Program-made: the position numbers and the translations under genes
DNA from: Rufibacter roseus
GTDB taxonomy: Bacteria > Bacteroidota > Bacteroidia > Cytophagales > Hymenobacteraceae
DNA: 64,000 nt
NCBI RefSeq assembly: GCF_001647285.1
Contig: NZ_LRML01000002.1
Coordinates: forward strand, 62,001 to 126,000
Direction of reading: 5' to 3'
Notes under the pieces: generated by a model
Database searches by the model: none
The model's input: the letters and a program-made list of their open reading frames with translations, nothing else
What the model was told of the DNA's origin: nothing
Part shown: in pieces, positions 51,221-59,583 of the stretch
How positions within the stretch are numbered: position 1 is the first letter of the stretch
Layout: each line of letters starts with the position of its first letter

Positions 51221-51841
51221 ATGGAATTGAAAAACCTACAAGAGAAGATCTCTTACATTATTGGCCGTGACATGGCCGCCAATTTTAAAAAACAAGGAAT
51301 TGACATTGAGCCTGAGGCATTGTTGGCTGGCTTGAAAGAAGCGATAAGCGGCACTCCCTCTAAGTTAAGCCAAGAGGAGGTGCAGTCAACCATGATGCAA
51401 CTGCAAATGCAAATGCAGGAAAAACAGCAGGCTTCAGCCGGTGCATCTGGCGAACAAAATAAAGCAGAAGGAGAGGCTTTTCTTAAAGAAAACAAAGAGA
51501 AAGAAGGCGTAAATACATTGGCCAGTGGTCTTCAGTATCAGGTTTTAGAGAGTGGTTCAGGAAAAAGCCCTTCGGCTAGTTCTAATGTAACTACCCACTA
51601 CCACGGCACTCTTATTGACGGCACCGTCTTTGACTCTTCTTATGAAAGAGGCCAACCCGCAACTTTCCCAGTGAATGGTGTTATAGCTGGTTGGACTGAA
51701 GCTTTACAAATGATGAAAGAAGGCGATAAGTGGCGTCTGTTTATTCCTAGCAATTTAGCCTACGGGTCTCGCGGAGCCGGAGCTGACATTGGACCTAACA
51801 GCACACTGATTTTTGATGTGGAACTTCTGAAAGTTCATTAA
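51221..51841 (+). CDS. FKBP-type peptidyl-prolyl cis-trans isomerase
   Basis: 206 aa. An N-terminal helical dimerisation domain (about 1-85, FKBP_N type), a linker, then the FKBP domain (about 105-206) with VTTHYHGTLIDGTVFDSSY, FPVNGVIAGWTEALQMMKEG and LAYGSRGAGADIGPNSTLIF. It assists folding of proteins in the envelope or cytoplasm. No signal peptide is seen, unlike most FkpA/Mip relatives, so cytoplasmic location is likely. Confidence 0.92.
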   Translation: MELKNLQEKISYIIGRDMAANFKKQGIDIEPEALLAGLKEAISGTPSKLSQEEVQSTMMQLQMQMQEKQQASAGASGEQNKAEGEAFLKENKEKEGVNTLASGLQYQVLESGSGKSPSASSNVTTHYHGTLIDGTVFDSSYERGQPATFPVNGVIAGWTEALQMMKEGDKWRLFIPSNLAYGSRGAGADIGPNSTLIFDVELLKVH

Positions 51842-51842
51842 C

Positions 51843-51877
51843 AAAAAAGGGAAACAGTTTAACTGTTTCCCTTTTTT
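51843..51877. terminator. Bidirectional terminator after FKBP gene
   Basis: Seventeen-bp perfect stem AAAAAAGGGAAACAGTT with a 1-base centre and U/A runs on both sides. It directly follows the FKBP stop and touches the stop of the convergent gene. Confidence 0.85.
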
Positions 51878-52338
51878 TATGAGAGTGACATATCTTCATG
51901 AAGCAACCAATGCTTTGCCTCCTCCATATTAGTAAAATAATTAATACCTACCGGTAGCACAATGTGCCCTGCCTGCAGCAAAGAATAACTATTGATCTGC
52001 TGTTGGTATTTTTCTTCTGACATTACCAACGCTATCTGATGATCTTTTATATCTAGATGAGCTATTTCATTATTCAAAGTAGCAAGCACCCATTCATCAG
52101 ACTCCGCATCCAGGTCTCCGCGGAGAGTGGAGTCTAAAATTGAACGCTTAACTTTACTTTGCTTTAAAAAATGTAAATACATTTTAAATCCATCTTTGTA
52201 CTCCGGAAAATTTACTTTTCTCTTCCAATACAAGATGACCATTTTATCAGCATCATCTAATGATACTTTATAAAAATCTGTTTCAACTGGAAACAACATC
52301 ATCAAAGCCTTATACTGTATTAAATTAAAATAATTCAA
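51877..52338 (-). CDS. STAS/SpoIIAA-like protein of unknown function
   Basis: 153 aa, soluble. The fold pattern resembles small STAS/SpoIIAA-like proteins common in Bacteroidota: ADKMVILYWKRKVNFPEYKD (strand-turn-helix), KRSILDSTLRGDL, then HQIALVMSEEKY and VGINYFTNMEEAKHWLLHED at the C-terminus. No catalytic residues evident. Convergent with the FKBP gene. The start MNYFNLIQYKALM may be a little long; an alternative ATG lies 12 codons in. Confidence 0.7.
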   Translation of the reverse strand: MNYFNLIQYKALMMLFPVETDFYKVSLDDADKMVILYWKRKVNFPEYKDGFKMYLHFLKQSKVKRSILDSTLRGDLDAESDEWVLATLNNEIAHLDIKDHQIALVMSEEKYQQQINSYSLLQAGHIVLPVGINYFTNMEEAKHWLLHEDMSLS

Positions 52339-52660
52339 TTAATATATTTAATACTGATAATTAATCGTCAAATTAACTCTTTTAGCCAATAATATAAAAA
52401 TCATTAATCTAAAATATTACAACTCAAAATATTATACCGTATTTATACTGATCTCCCTTTTAAATTCAAATATCAGTTGATTTAGCTTTTCAGGCAAAGG
52501 TTAAAAAGTACTGATAAAAAAGTTATTATTAATCTATAGCTATTAATTTTGGCGCCGCTAATTGTCTTCTATACTTTAGTAGAGGCCAGAAGCAATCTAC
52601 TAAGCTTTAACCTTACAGTTGGAGGCAGGGCTAGGGAAAAGGTTATTAAGCAATTACCCA
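52339..52660. other. AT-rich promoter region upstream of kup
   Basis: No gene. TAATTTTG at 52544-52551 matches the -7 consensus TAnnTTTG, with no good -33 element, and could drive kup with a leader of about 100 bases. No riboswitch recognised. Confidence 0.35.
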
Positions 52661-54607
52661 ATGAACAACAACCACCAAACACACCGTGTATCTGGTGCAG
52701 GTTTACTTATTGCCTTAGGCATTATTTACGGTGATATTGGTACTTCGCCGCTGTACGTAATGAAGGCCATTATGGGTGAAAGGGCTATTAGTGACACATT
52801 GGTGTACGGTGGCATTTCAAGTGTTGTCTGGACCTTAACGCTCCAAACCACCCTTAAATACGTGGTGCTCATTTTACGAGCTGACAACAACGGCGAAGGG
52901 GGTATCTTTTCTTTGTATGCCTTGGTTCGGCGTCATGCTAAATGGCTGACTGTACCCGCTATTATTGGTGGGAGCGCACTTCTGGCAGACGGTATCATTA
53001 CCCCACCCATTTCTGTTTCATCAGCGGTAGAGGGCCTAGAACTTTTGTACCCCCACATCCCTACCCTTCCCATTGTCATTGCCATTCTTACGTTGCTATT
53101 CCTGATGCAAAGCTTCGGAACGCAAATTGTAGGCAAGGCTTTTGGTCCGGTCATGTTCTTGTGGTTTTCTATGCTGGGCACGCTGGGCATACTTTCCATA
53201 CTGCAGCACCCAGAGATCTTGCAGGCCGTAAACCCCTATTACGCTTACCAGCTACTGTTTAACACTCCTGGTGGATTCTGGATTTTAGGGGCTGTTTTTC
53301 TTTGTACCACTGGTGCCGAGGCTCTTTACTCTGACCTTGGCCACTGCGGCAAAGAAAACATTCGGATCAGCTGGACTTTTGTTAAAACCTGTCTGCTTCT
53401 AAATTATTTTGGGCAAGGAGCTTGGCTTATGCAGCACCAGGGCAGCGTTCTGACTGAACTGACCATTGCCAATCCCTTTTATGCCATCATGCCGGACTGG
53501 TTCCTCATTTTCGGAATTGCCATAGCTACCATTGCAGCCATTATAGCAAGCCAAGCGTTAATTACCGGCTCCTTCACCCTCATCAGTGAGGCCATTCGTT
53601 TGAACCTATGGCCCAAGGTAAGGCTAATCTACCCTACCAATGTAAAGGGGCAAATTTATGTTCCCAGCATCAATAAATTACTTTGGGCCGGCTGTGTGGT
53701 GGTGGTGCTTATCTTTGAAAGATCAGCTGAAATGGAGGCTGCCTATGGCATGGCTATCACTATTACCATGCTAATGACCACTACCCTATTAAGTTACTAC
53801 TTAATTACCAGGCGAGTGGCATCTTTTTGGGTATTTTCTTTTCTGGCGCTATACATTGCGGTAGAGGGCTCTTTCTTTCTTGCTAACCTGGTGAAGTTCA
53901 CCGAAGGCGGTTGGTTCTCACTCACCGTAGGCGTTCTGGTAGTTACGCTTATGTACATTTGGCGTAAAGCATTCTTTATTAAGAAGCGCCTGACAGAGTA
54001 TGTTCCTATTCAGGAATACATTCCCTTGCTCAAAGAACTGAGCGATGATGACACTATTCCGAAATACACCACTCACTTGGTATTTATGTCTAGCGCTGAC
54101 CGTACTTCAGAAATAGAGTCTAAAGTCATTTATTCCATCTTTCAGAAGCGTCCTAAACGAGCAGATATTTATTGGTTTATTCACGTCAGCACCATGGATG
54201 AACCCTATACCATGGAATACAAGGTGAATGTACTTTCTCCGCAGGATGTAGTGCGAATTGACTTTAGGCTTGGGTTTAGGGTAGAACAGCGGATAAACCT
54301 CTTTTTCCGGAAGGTGGTGGAAGACATGGTAAAAAATGGCGAGGTAGATATTACCAGCCGCTACAGCTCCCTAAACAAGCAGAACCTCATTGGCGACTTC
54401 AGATTTGTGGTGCTGGAAAAATTCCTTAGCTATGAGAATGATTTGCCGTTTTGGGAAAACACCATCATGCAATCTTATTTCTATATAAAGCAATTCACCA
54501 CCTCTGAGGGGAAATGGTTTGGCCTAGATACCAGTTCTGTAAAAGTGGAGAAAGTGCCCCTGATCATTAAGCCAGCCAGAGATCTGGAGCTGCAACGGAT
54601 ACAGTAG
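52661..54607 (+). CDS. kup: KUP-family potassium uptake protein
   Basis: 648 aa. Twelve hydrophobic segments in the first two thirds with the family motifs ALGIIYGDIGTSPLYVMKA (about 18-36), EGGIFSLYALVRRHAKW, GADIITPPISV-like GIITPPISVSSAVEGLE, and GAEALYSDLGHCG. The soluble C-terminal domain covers about 450-648. Proton-coupled K+ import at low external potassium. The ATG is chosen because the frame's upstream extension adds residues foreign to the family. Full length. Confidence 0.95.
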   Translation: MNNNHQTHRVSGAGLLIALGIIYGDIGTSPLYVMKAIMGERAISDTLVYGGISSVVWTLTLQTTLKYVVLILRADNNGEGGIFSLYALVRRHAKWLTVPAIIGGSALLADGIITPPISVSSAVEGLELLYPHIPTLPIVIAILTLLFLMQSFGTQIVGKAFGPVMFLWFSMLGTLGILSILQHPEILQAVNPYYAYQLLFNTPGGFWILGAVFLCTTGAEALYSDLGHCGKENIRISWTFVKTCLLLNYFGQGAWLMQHQGSVLTELTIANPFYAIMPDWFLIFGIAIATIAAIIASQALITGSFTLISEAIRLNLWPKVRLIYPTNVKGQIYVPSINKLLWAGCVVVVLIFERSAEMEAAYGMAITITMLMTTTLLSYYLITRRVASFWVFSFLALYIAVEGSFFLANLVKFTEGGWFSLTVGVLVVTLMYIWRKAFFIKKRLTEYVPIQEYIPLLKELSDDDTIPKYTTHLVFMSSADRTSEIESKVIYSIFQKRPKRADIYWFIHVSTMDEPYTMEYKVNVLSPQDVVRIDFRLGFRVEQRINLFFRKVVEDMVKNGEVDITSRYSSLNKQNLIGDFRFVVLEKFLSYENDLPFWENTIMQSYFYIKQFTTSEGKWFGLDTSSVKVEKVPLIIKPARDLELQRIQ

Positions 54608-54642
54608 TGAGAGCGCTGACTAAGAAAGGAATAACTCTTGGC

Positions 54643-54680
54643 TGTTTTAGCCTTGATTTTACGAAATTAGCGCCAAAACA
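54643..54680. repeat. Dispersed intergenic hairpin, copy 15
   Basis: Starts TGTTTTAGCCTTG and ends TAGCGCCAAAACA, outer arms paired. It lies 35 bases after the kup stop. Confidence 0.6.
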
Positions 54681-54736
54681 AGTTTCTTATAAGCATCTAT
54701 ACTGAGTTGCGTAGCGAAGGAATCAACTCTATCATT

Positions 54737-54780
54737 ACATAAAAATAAAGGGAGCAGATGGGCTCCCTTTATTTTTATGT
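54737..54780. terminator. Bidirectional terminator between kup and the M61 peptidase
   Basis: Nineteen-bp perfect stem ACATAAAAATAAAGGGAGC with loop AGATGG; A/U-rich on both sides. Confidence 0.85.
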
Positions 54781-54799
54781 GCTACAATCAATTTCAAGA

Positions 54800-56602
54800 C
54801 TAGTCAATATCCTGCCAATCTTGGTAATTCTTTCTTTGTTCAGCTGTAAGGGTAGCCTCTTTCTCGGCACGGTAACGAACCGTTTCGTTTTTATGAAGTT
54901 TAACCGGTATCACCATCAGTTGACCCGCGCGGCTAATCACCAGCTCCATCACATCTCCTACTTCATAAGCTGGTACAGACTTATTGATGTCATCTGTCAC
55001 GCGGAAACCATTTACAGCAATTATTTCATCATTTACATTCAAACCAGCCTGCCAGGCGCTTCCGTTACGGGTAACGGTTGTAATAACTGGCTTTCCAGAT
55101 GCAGTAGAGATACCCGCCCCCAGTAAAGGTTCGTTTGAGTTCTTGTTTGAGTCTACCAATTGCACCCCTACCGCTTTTAAGTAAGAATTGTAGTCAGGAG
55201 ATTCTGTGCCGTAAATATATTTCTGAAAAAAGTCTTCCATAGAGCGGCCAACTAACTTCTCCACCCCTTGCTGAAACTCTTTCTCCGTATAGCCACGCTT
55301 CTGCTTTTTGTAATGCAGCTCATACAGGTAGCGCATCAGGTCATCCAGATCTTTGCTTCCGTTGGTGGCATTCCTGATCTCCATGTCTATCAATAAACCA
55401 ATAATAGCACCTTTTGAATAGTAAGACAGATGCGTATTGTAAGAGTTTTCATCTGGTCGGTATTGTTTAATCCATGCGTTAAAGCTAGATTCAGCGGCCG
55501 ACATTACTTTATTTCCCGGAGAATTCTCAACGCTAGTTATACTGCTACCTATAATGTCTAAATAATCCCGCTCAGACATAAGCCCCGCCCGGCGTACCAA
55601 TAAATCGTCATAGTAGCTGGTGAATCCTTCAGACATCCACAGCATGCGGGTATAGTTTTCCTGATCGTAGTCAAACGGCCCAAGTTCTATTGGTCGCAAG
55701 CGTTTTACATTCCAAAGGTGGAAGTATTCATGCGCCACCAAGCTTAAAAAGCCACGGTAACCGCGCTCAGTTCCGTAATTTGTTCTGGTGGTTTGTAAGG
55801 TAGTGGAGTTCAGGTGCTCCAATCCGCCCCCGCCACTGTGCAGGTTGTGAACGATAAAGAGATAATAGTTTACAGGAAGCTCCCCGAATACCTTGGTAGA
55901 CTGCTCCGTTATCTTTTTCATGTCGGCCATCAGGCGCTCAGGGTTGTAATTGCCTGGACCATACATGGCTACTTCGTGCAGAACACCGTTGCTGGTAAAA
56001 GAGTAAATCTCATGGTTTCCAATTTCAATAGGAGAATCGGCCAATACATCATAGTTTTCAGCGCGGTAGGTGAAGTTTTGACCTGCTACTTTGGGCAAAC
56101 CAGTAGACACTTTGCTCCACTCCTCGTACGGCTGTACTGTTAAGGTAGAAGGCAGGTTCTTATAGCCTTCTGGGTACATAAACACACTGGTACCGTTCAA
56201 ATAACCATGAGAAGCATCAATAAAACTGGTGCGCACGCTTATTTCATAAGCATATACTTTATATTTTATGGTTACGTCTTTGCCGCCATGGGCCACTCGC
56301 CAAGTGTTCTTATCTATTTTGTTTGAAGAAACTTTTTTACCGCCTACAAAAGCCTCAAACCCTTCTACATTTTTGGCAAACTCCCTGATCAGGTATGAAC
56401 CCGGAGCCCAAACTGGCATGGTCAGGTCTAACGTTTTTTTATTGAAATCATTCAGCTTCATTTCCACCTCAAAGTAGTGTGTATGAGGCTCAGGCATTGA
56501 CAAACGGTAAGAAATAGTAGGAGCTGCCGCTGCATTGGTAGTGGTGGCCAAGGCCAACAGCACCATAAAACAGAGCGCCCATGAACGGATTCTTCTTTGC
56601 AT
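54800..56602 (-). CDS. M61-family aminopeptidase with PDZ domain
   Basis: 600 aa, exported (signal peptide 1-26). Zinc motif H291-E-Y-F-H295 (VAHEYFHLWNVKRLRP), with the downstream glutamate in WMSEGFTSYYDDL. The M61 N-terminal beta domain covers about 27-200, and a PDZ domain lies at about 490-570 (GISTASGKPVITTVTRNGSA, GLNVNDEIIAVNGFRV). M61 enzymes prefer N-terminal glycine or alanine in characterised cases. Full length for the family. Confidence 0.93.
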   Translation of the reverse strand: MQRRIRSWALCFMVLLALATTTNAAAAPTISYRLSMPEPHTHYFEVEMKLNDFNKKTLDLTMPVWAPGSYLIREFAKNVEGFEAFVGGKKVSSNKIDKNTWRVAHGGKDVTIKYKVYAYEISVRTSFIDASHGYLNGTSVFMYPEGYKNLPSTLTVQPYEEWSKVSTGLPKVAGQNFTYRAENYDVLADSPIEIGNHEIYSFTSNGVLHEVAMYGPGNYNPERLMADMKKITEQSTKVFGELPVNYYLFIVHNLHSGGGGLEHLNSTTLQTTRTNYGTERGYRGFLSLVAHEYFHLWNVKRLRPIELGPFDYDQENYTRMLWMSEGFTSYYDDLLVRRAGLMSERDYLDIIGSSITSVENSPGNKVMSAAESSFNAWIKQYRPDENSYNTHLSYYSKGAIIGLLIDMEIRNATNGSKDLDDLMRYLYELHYKKQKRGYTEKEFQQGVEKLVGRSMEDFFQKYIYGTESPDYNSYLKAVGVQLVDSNKNSNEPLLGAGISTASGKPVITTVTRNGSAWQAGLNVNDEIIAVNGFRVTDDINKSVPAYEVGDVMELVISRAGQLMVIPVKLHKNETVRYRAEKEATLTAEQRKNYQDWQDID

Positions 56603-56712
56603 ATGTTTAGGTTGTATGGTTAAGAAATAAACCGAATAATACGGCTAAAATGCTGTTTTTGCAAAATAGCCCCCTCTGCTGACTCGAGGAGCACAACTTA
56701 TAAAACCTGATA

Positions 56713-57333
56713 ATGAATAGACCTATGAAAAATGTTTGGATTGGATTTGGAGTTGTTTTATTATGCATGGTGCTGTACAAAGCTACTTTTGGCTCTGAGG
56801 AATCTTTTTCTCAGAACACCCAAACTAGCACCCTTACCCGCAACAACTATATACTTACCGCCGACTCTGTAGTATCAGAAACACTTGATGCAGAAGAAGA
56901 CAGCTCCCCCGCTCAATTAGATGTTTTGGAAGGAAACTACAACGGCAAAGCCGATAGCCTCGTGGCTTATGCTTTGCAGCGCTACGGTACCCAGTATGTG
57001 TATGGAGGTGCCTCAGAAGAAGGTTTTGATTGCTCAGGATTTACCACGTATGTGTACAGCCGGTTCGGCATTGATATACCGCACGGGTCTACACTTCAGT
57101 CAGAAGTAGGGCAAAAAGTAGCATTATCTGCCGCAAAAAAAGGGGATCTTCTCATTTTCACCGGTACCAACCCCAATGACCGTACTCCTGGTCATGTAGG
57201 TATTGTCATTAATAATCCTCCTAAAGGAATTCAGTTTGTGCACTCCTCTTCAAATGGGGGAGTAAAGGTGAGTGAAGTAAAGGGCACCCTCTATGAAAAG
57301 CGTTTTTTAGAAGTACGCAGATTGATTGACTAA
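56713..57333 (+). CDS. NlpC/P60 (C40) peptidoglycan endopeptidase
   Basis: 206 aa. An N-terminal membrane anchor or signal (7-23, NVWIGFGVVLLCMVLYK), a spacer rich in S/T/E (30-75) and the catalytic domain (about 82-200) with C107 (FDCSGF), H161 (PGHVGIVI) and H177 (FVHSSS). Cleaves peptide cross-links in peptidoglycan from the periplasm. A 62-bp palindrome follows 16 bases after the stop codon. Confidence 0.92.
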   Translation: MNRPMKNVWIGFGVVLLCMVLYKATFGSEESFSQNTQTSTLTRNNYILTADSVVSETLDAEEDSSPAQLDVLEGNYNGKADSLVAYALQRYGTQYVYGGASEEGFDCSGFTTYVYSRFGIDIPHGSTLQSEVGQKVALSAAKKGDLLIFTGTNPNDRTPGHVGIVINNPPKGIQFVHSSSNGGVKVSEVKGTLYEKRFLEVRRLID

Positions 57334-57349
57334 ATTCTTAGCTTTAGCT

Positions 57350-57411
57350 AATGCAAGAGGCCGTTTTAGGGCTACTTTTAAAAAAGTAGCCCTAAAACGG
57401 CCTCTTGCATT
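57350..57411. repeat. Dispersed intergenic hairpin, copy 16, extended to a perfect 62-bp palindrome
   Basis: Thirty-bp perfect stem with loop AA. The inner part is the family core CGTTTTAGGGCTACTTTT and its complement; the outer AATGCAAGAGGC extends it. Probably also terminates the NlpC gene. Confidence 0.85.
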
Positions 57412-57459
57412 TACGTCTTTTGCTTTAGGTAAATGAGGCAATTCTAAAAAAGTATAGGC

Positions 57460-57690
57460 AAAAAAAATACCCGGCCATTGCAGTAGCCGGGTACGGAATC
57501 CTTTGAAATGGTATCAAGCGACACAGGAAGGAACTGCCCCCCTCACGCGCCTAGCTACCTCATGCCGGATTCGCCAGTAGACCAAGGTCTGTTAGCAAGC
57601 TTCAACACGATTAACGGTTGACACATGAGCTAGGCTTGATACATTCTTACTGGGATTAGACACTTTTACCTCCTTTCTTTAAGTCCGACA
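57460..57690 (-). ncRNA. Putative structured small RNA with own terminator
   Basis: No credible protein fits here, yet the minus strand folds well. A 9-bp closing stem joins GTATCAAGC (57634-57642 read on the minus strand) with GCTTGATAC (57511-57519). Inside it, CTAGCTCATG pairs across a 4-base bulge, and two hairpins (AGACC/GGTCT and TCAAC/GTTGA) fill the apex. A GC-rich hairpin with an 8-U run ends the unit. The minus strand also carries AGAAAGGAGGT (57668-57678), complementary to the usual 16S rRNA 3' end and unusual in this phylum, 5 bases before a GTG frame of 23 codons. It could be a 6S-like or regulatory RNA; not matched to a known family. The 5' end is approximate. Confidence 0.45.
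57468..57493 (-). terminator. Terminator of the putative small RNA
   Basis: Stem TACCCGGC/GCCGGGTA with a 10-base loop followed on the minus strand by eight U residues. Confidence 0.75.
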
Positions 57691-57808
57691 TAAACCCTTC
57701 TGGACTTCCAAGTAACTTATGGTTGTTTGTAGATGGGTCCGGAGCACTCGCTTCCGTTTTATAAAGTTAAAAGACGAAGAGTTAGTTCAAAAGGTTTGGG
57801 AAAAAAAT

Positions 57809-58186
57809 TTAAGAAGTTTTTGTTCTTTGCTTTCGGGATTGGGTAAACAAAATCCACGCCCAAGCAAGTACCAGCAGAAACTCTACGGCGGCATCCAAGA
57901 GGTAAACATCCCTTATGACATCATGGGTAGCATAACGTACATCCATTGCTCCCAGACCCAAGGCACTGAACAAGCCCAACACTTCCATGCTTTTTTCTTC
58001 AGTCTTGCTTAGGGCTGAGGTAATAAAAGCAGCGCCCACGGCCAATACTAAAACTCCCACCACCTCTACCAGCCATACCTCATTTTTGGGTCCTGTTACA
58101 GCCAGAAAGCTTGGCATGTGCACTAATGGCCAAATACCCGTAAGAGCATAAAAAATTCCTTGAAACCACAGAACTGCTTTTCTCAC
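57809..58186 (-). CDS. Small four-helix membrane protein, function unknown
   Basis: 125 aa with four hydrophobic segments (about 5-24, 39-58, 66-82 and 94-113). It starts MRKAVLWFQGIFYALTGIWP and has conserved-looking acidic residues between helices (VDGxYA region: AMDVRYATHDVIRDVYLLDA). I recall similar proteins in Bacteroidota annotated only as hypothetical. The minus-strand structured RNA candidate lies about 120 bases downstream. Confidence 0.72.
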   Translation of the reverse strand: MRKAVLWFQGIFYALTGIWPLVHMPSFLAVTGPKNEVWLVEVVGVLVLAVGAAFITSALSKTEEKSMEVLGLFSALGLGAMDVRYATHDVIRDVYLLDAAVEFLLVLAWAWILFTQSRKQRTKTS

Positions 58187-58322
58187 TTTAATTACAGTTA
58201 TTGAGCAATTTTAAATTGTACTGCCGCAAACATTCAATTGTTTAGGCACATTTGCTTTTTTGGACTACTATTTGCTTATATTTAAAAACGAAAGACAAAT
58301 TATCAAACAAACTACCACAAGT

Positions 58323-58754
58323 ATGAGAAAGCTTTTAATGCTTGCCCTGTTCCTGGGCATCACCACGTTTGGTTGGGCTCAAAAGAACTCTCCCATTGGC
58401 ATATGGACCAATGAAGAAAAAGAAGCCCGTTTTGAGATTTACCAATGCGGCGACAAGCTGTGTGGTAAAATTATCTGGCTTAAAGAACCTAACCGTAACG
58501 GTAAACCCAAGCTTGACCAATTGAACCCTGACCCAAAGCTTCAGACCCGCACTATTATGAACATGGTGTTCTTAAAAGGCTTTGAACCAGAAGGAGATGG
58601 CAAATGGGATGACGGCACCATCTATGATCCTAAATCTGGTAAAACTTATTCTTCTTACATGAAGTTGCTCGGGAACGGAGATAAGCTGGAAGTGAAAGGC
58701 TACATTGGCATTTCTCTCATTGGTAGATCACAAATCTGGACAAGAGTAAATTAA
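58323..58754 (+). CDS. DUF2147 domain exported protein
   Basis: 143 aa. Signal peptide (1-20, LLMLALFLGITTFGWAQ). The mature domain follows DUF2147: SPIGIWTNEEKEARFEIYQC, CGDKLCGKIIWLKEPNRNG, GKWDDGTIYDPKSGKTYSSY and GYIGISLIGRSQIW. Two cysteines in the KLCG region may form a disulfide. Function unknown. The ATG that begins the signal peptide is chosen over an upstream frame. A perfect terminator follows 12 bases after the stop codon. Confidence 0.9.
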   Translation: MRKLLMLALFLGITTFGWAQKNSPIGIWTNEEKEARFEIYQCGDKLCGKIIWLKEPNRNGKPKLDQLNPDPKLQTRTIMNMVFLKGFEPEGDGKWDDGTIYDPKSGKTYSSYMKLLGNGDKLEVKGYIGISLIGRSQIWTRVN

Positions 58755-58766
58755 TAAACACTTAAT

Positions 58767-58807
58767 AAAAAAGCGGGCTCTCTTACGGTAAGAGAGCCCG
58801 CTTTTTT
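58767..58807 (+). terminator. Terminator after the DUF2147 gene
   Basis: Nineteen-bp perfect stem AAAAAAGCGGGCTCTCTTA with loop CGG and a U-run. Confidence 0.9.
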
Positions 58808-58834
58808 GTTGTTACTACTTGTTTAAAAGATTTC

Positions 58835-58872
58835 TGTTTTAGGCTTGATTTCTGAAAAATAGCCTTAAAACA
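58835..58872. repeat. Dispersed intergenic hairpin, copy 17
   Basis: Starts TGTTTTAGGCTTGATTTCTG and ends TAGCCTTAAAACA, arms paired with one bulged base. It lies between convergent genes. Confidence 0.7.
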
Positions 58873-58898
58873 ATTTTTAATATTTAGAGAGGTTGATG

Positions 58899-59381
58899 CT
58901 ACAACACCTCTAGAATTTTTATTGATTTATCACGAAAAGTAAAGGTATCTCCTTTCCCTTTTTCAGCCATGGCCTGAAAAACCGGAGAAGCAGGCGAAAT
59001 AGCGAAATATTTTTCTCCGTCAACAGTAATTTCACCCAGACTAACCGATATAAAATAGTTCTGGGCATCTGTGCGCACCACAGAACCCAAAGTAACGGTA
59101 TCGTTCACTTTGTTACGTACAATCCGTTTCAAAATACTCAGCTTTCCAATGGCTTCGTCTAATTGCTTGGCAAACATATCACGCTGAATATGGCAGGCCT
59201 CCCTGAAAGACTCAAATTTATCTTCTATTGCTCCCTGACTTTCGTTAGCGCTTTCCTGAGCATCTTCCATGGCTATGCGTGCATTCTCCACAAAGTCAGT
59301 TTGTACTCTAATGCACTCGTCTAACAATTGGTTTTTAATTTCCAGATCAACGGTTGTATCGGTAGTCATTGTCATAGTCAT
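58899..59381 (-). CDS. Transcription elongation factor GreA/GreB-like protein
   Basis: 160 aa, soluble. N-terminal helical hairpin (about 12-85, acidic, with LLDECIRVQTDFVENARIAM) and a C-terminal FKBP-like Gre domain (about 92-160) with TVTLGSVVRTDAQNYFISVS and the signature AISPASPVFQAM followed by KGDTFTF. Related small proteins are sometimes labelled 3-oxoacyl-ACP synthase in databases, which the sequence does not support. It probably contacts RNA polymerase, but the acidic tip residues of true GreA are not clear here. Confidence 0.75.
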   Translation of the reverse strand: MTMTMTTDTTVDLEIKNQLLDECIRVQTDFVENARIAMEDAQESANESQGAIEDKFESFREACHIQRDMFAKQLDEAIGKLSILKRIVRNKVNDTVTLGSVVRTDAQNYFISVSLGEITVDGEKYFAISPASPVFQAMAEKGKGDTFTFRDKSIKILEVL

Positions 59382-59583
59382 AATTTTAAGTTACAGTTAG
59401 TTTGGTAAGCTTTGTCAGGGCTTATTAGAATGTTTTAGTATTAAGAAAATTCAAGGAAGTACCACTTCAGAATTGGCAGAAGCGTAGGCATTGCCAAAAA
59501 TTTATCACCCGCCGCAAAGCTTTAAACTGATTTAATAAGATTTTGTTAGGTTAAAATAGAATAAAATTTTTAAATCCTCACGT

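Noticed and set aside
57719-58012. 97-codon plus-strand frame near the small RNA candidate
   Set aside because: Mostly antisense to the small membrane-protein gene, with a mixed composition.
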